Source: Prevotella vespertina (GTDB lineage: Bacteria > Bacteroidota > Bacteroidia > Bacteroidales > Bacteroidaceae). From it: a stretch of DNA of 64,000 nucleotides. Shown here piece after piece: positions 62,359-64,000 of this stretch. The notes beneath the pieces are model-generated. The model had not been told where the DNA came from. It saw only the letters and a list, made by a program, of their open reading frames with translations, and searched no databases. Where the stretch lies: positions 310,001 to 374,000 of the forward strand of contig NZ_VVIQ01000001.1 of assembly GCF_009728485.1 (NCBI RefSeq), read 5' to 3'. The first letter of the stretch is position 1. Every line of letters begins with the position of its first letter. Position numbers and translations under genes: made by a program.

Positions 62359-64000
62359 TGGTTGAAGATATTTACGATCCACTCGATGAGTACATCAATG
62401 TCTTTCGTGACAAGTTTAAGAAGGTTAGTGAAGAAACCTTTGAGGAGTTGGCTCGTGAGGCTGCTATTGATGTAGAAGCCAATCGAGAGACGTGCCGGAA
62501 GGTCTATGATAATGAGACAGTCTTGGCAGAAGTAAAGAATCGGATTACATGGTGGACGGTTCTTTGTGTTGTGCTATGGTTGCTCGTGATTGGCGGAGTA
62601 TTGGCGATCTTGGCACAACATGAGAACTGGCCAATAGAGAATCTTTTAATAGCTGGTGCCGTGTCAGTACTCTCGCTTGTCTTTTTGTTGATGAAGGTAC
62701 ACCCGAGGTTGTCTGATCTCAAGCATGAACGGAATAATATTTCGGCTATACTTTCCCGTTTGAAGGAAGAGGCGTGGAGCCAGATGGCACCGCTGAATAG
62801 GCTCTATGACTGGGATGTTCTGACGAGAATGATGTCGAAGAGTGTGCCTAGACTGGAGTTCGATCCTTATTTTACGACCCAACGTCTAGCCGATTTACGC
62901 AAGAGTTATGGTTGGGATGATTCCTTCAATGCAGAGCGTTCTGTTGTTTATTCCCATTCTGGACTAATCAATGGAAACCCCTTTGTTATCTGTCGAACAC
63001 GTAAGATGGAGATGGGAACAAAGACTTACTATGGCTCAAAGACTATTTATTGGACAGAGACGGTGACGGATGGAAATGGTAATAGGCGGACGGTGCAACG
63101 TTCGGAAACCTTACATGCTAGTGTGACGGCACCTTATCCAGAGTATTTCGAACGAACAAGGCTCATCTATGGTAATACTGCTGCGCCTGACTTAGTGTTC
63201 TATCGCAAACCAAATGGCTTGGCAGGCAAAGAAGGCTCGCTACGTTTTAAATGGGATAAGTACCGCTTACATCGTAAAGCACGTAACTTGAAAGATGGTT
63301 ACTTTGCAATGCTAACAAATGAGGAGTTTGAAGTTGCCTTCAATACAAGTAATCGAAATAATAATCAGCAATATGCTTTACTCTTTACGCCATTAGCTCA
63401 ACAGAGTATGATGAAGCTATTGCAGGATGAGGAAACAGCCTTCGGTGATGACTTCGACTTTAACAAAGCTAAGATGATCAACGTCATTATGGCGCATCAC
63501 ATGCAGGACTTAAACCTCGATTTGAACCCTAGGCAGTATCAAGGATTCGATTATGATAAGGCACAAGAGGATTTTCACAGAATCAATGCAATCTATTTCC
63601 GTGCTATATACTTTGCTTTCGCTCCCTTACTTTGTGTGCCTATGTATCAACAGATACGTCCGCAGTCAGCAATTTATGGTCAAGACATGCAACAGAAGAG
63701 TTCGTTCTGGGAGCATGAGGCATTAGCTAATTTCTGGGGGCAAGATCATTTCAAACATCCCGATTGTGTTACGAATTGCATCTTAAAGACAGAAGAGAAA
63801 CAGCAAGGGGATGGCAGCACGCTATTGACAGTGACGGCTTATGGTTACCGAAGTGTGCGTCGCCTAACTTATATTAGTAAATATGGTGGCGATGGTAGGT
63901 ATCATAATGTACCCGTGGAATGGGATGAATATCTACCTGTAGCTGGTAATGGGCGTATTCTTATGCGCGAAGATAATACACAAGAAGAAGCAAATATTTC
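62359..64000 (+). CDS. Large membrane protein downstream of lemA, 3' end missing
   Basis: From the ATG at 62359 the frame stays open to the window edge (about 547 codons, no stop), so it is a real gene cut on the right. A helical N-terminus is followed by two membrane helices (WWTVLCVVLWLLVIGGVLAIL and IENLLIAGAVSVLSLVFLLM, about residues 57-115). A large cytoplasmic region holds an RTVQRSETLHASVTAPYPEY segment, tyrosine-rich strands and FNTSNRNNNQQYALLFTPLAQQSMM. I do not recognise the family for certain; it recalls large proteins encoded with LemA. Overlap of start with the lemA end (10 nt) argues for joint expression. Confidence 0.75.

Overview
The window looks like a chromosomal segment of a Bacteroidota bacterium, most likely Prevotella or a close relative. 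Supporting signs are the moderate-to-low GC content, an unmistakable SusC/SusD polysaccharide-utilization locus (PUL), a TPR/coiled-coil SusR-type regulator, a large-form IspG, fused KorA plus KorB, and promoters of the Bacteroidetes type (TTTG or TTG, about 20 nt, then TAnnTTTG). No rRNA, tRNA, IS element, phage or CRISPR array was seen. Genus is an inference; no 16S gene is present.

Layout. 1-8.9 kb: rpoN (cut by the left edge), a PAP2-like membrane protein, purE, ispG, a LytS-type histidine kinase, a Rossmann oxidoreductase, pabB-pabC and a small membrane protein. 9-12.6 kb (minus): mutS and a DUF4254 protein. 13.4-18.3 kb: acpP-fabF-rnc, then ychF-lgt. 18.9-22.9 kb: class Ia ribonucleotide reductase nrdA and nrdB, followed by a DnaA-box cluster. 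23.4-24.2 kb: a DUF3108 protein. 24.5-24.8 kb: a candidate minus-strand small RNA. 25.2-37.3 kb: a PUL made of a SusR-like regulator, a lipoprotein, a secreted glycan-binding candidate, SusC, SusD, a GH71/GH99-like lipoprotein and a SusB-like GH97. 37.5-40 kb: a TonB-dependent-type outer-membrane barrel. 40.5-42.5 kb (minus): a PAP2 enzyme and an NAD-dependent epimerase, divergent from rnr. 45.3-47.1 kb: a secreted unknown protein paired with a C1 cysteine-peptidase lipoprotein. 47.3-49.7 kb (minus): TrmH-like methyltransferase, SufE and a U32 peptidase. 50-58.5 kb: miaB, an MsbA-like ABC exporter, a small barrel, a collapsed GH16 remnant, korA-korB and a LytTR regulator. 59.2-60.5 kb (minus): two small genes. 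60.8-64 kb: a secreted helical protein, lemA and a large membrane protein cut by the right edge.

The most striking non-genic structure is a set of intergenic arrays with a strict period of 22 nt. Units within and between arrays differ in sequence, but the spacing is kept almost exactly, and many units carry a short dyad (inverted repeat) near their centre. I find them in at least ten intergenic stretches, near 8.1, 12.8, 18.5, 21.6, 24.4, 33.8, 40.2, 40.4, 47.2, 53.3 and 58.8 kb. A 44-nt (2 x 22) tandem array sits beside the last. They are not CRISPRs and do not encode protein. I do not recognise them as a described family.

The genes are mainly housekeeping: folate, purine, isoprenoid and fatty-acid synthesis, DNA precursor supply, mismatch repair and RNA processing. 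Onto these is set one dedicated glycan-acquisition system. Its enzyme pair (GH71/99-like plus inverting-type GH97) suggests an alpha-linked glucose- or mannose-containing glycan, but the substrate is inferred only.
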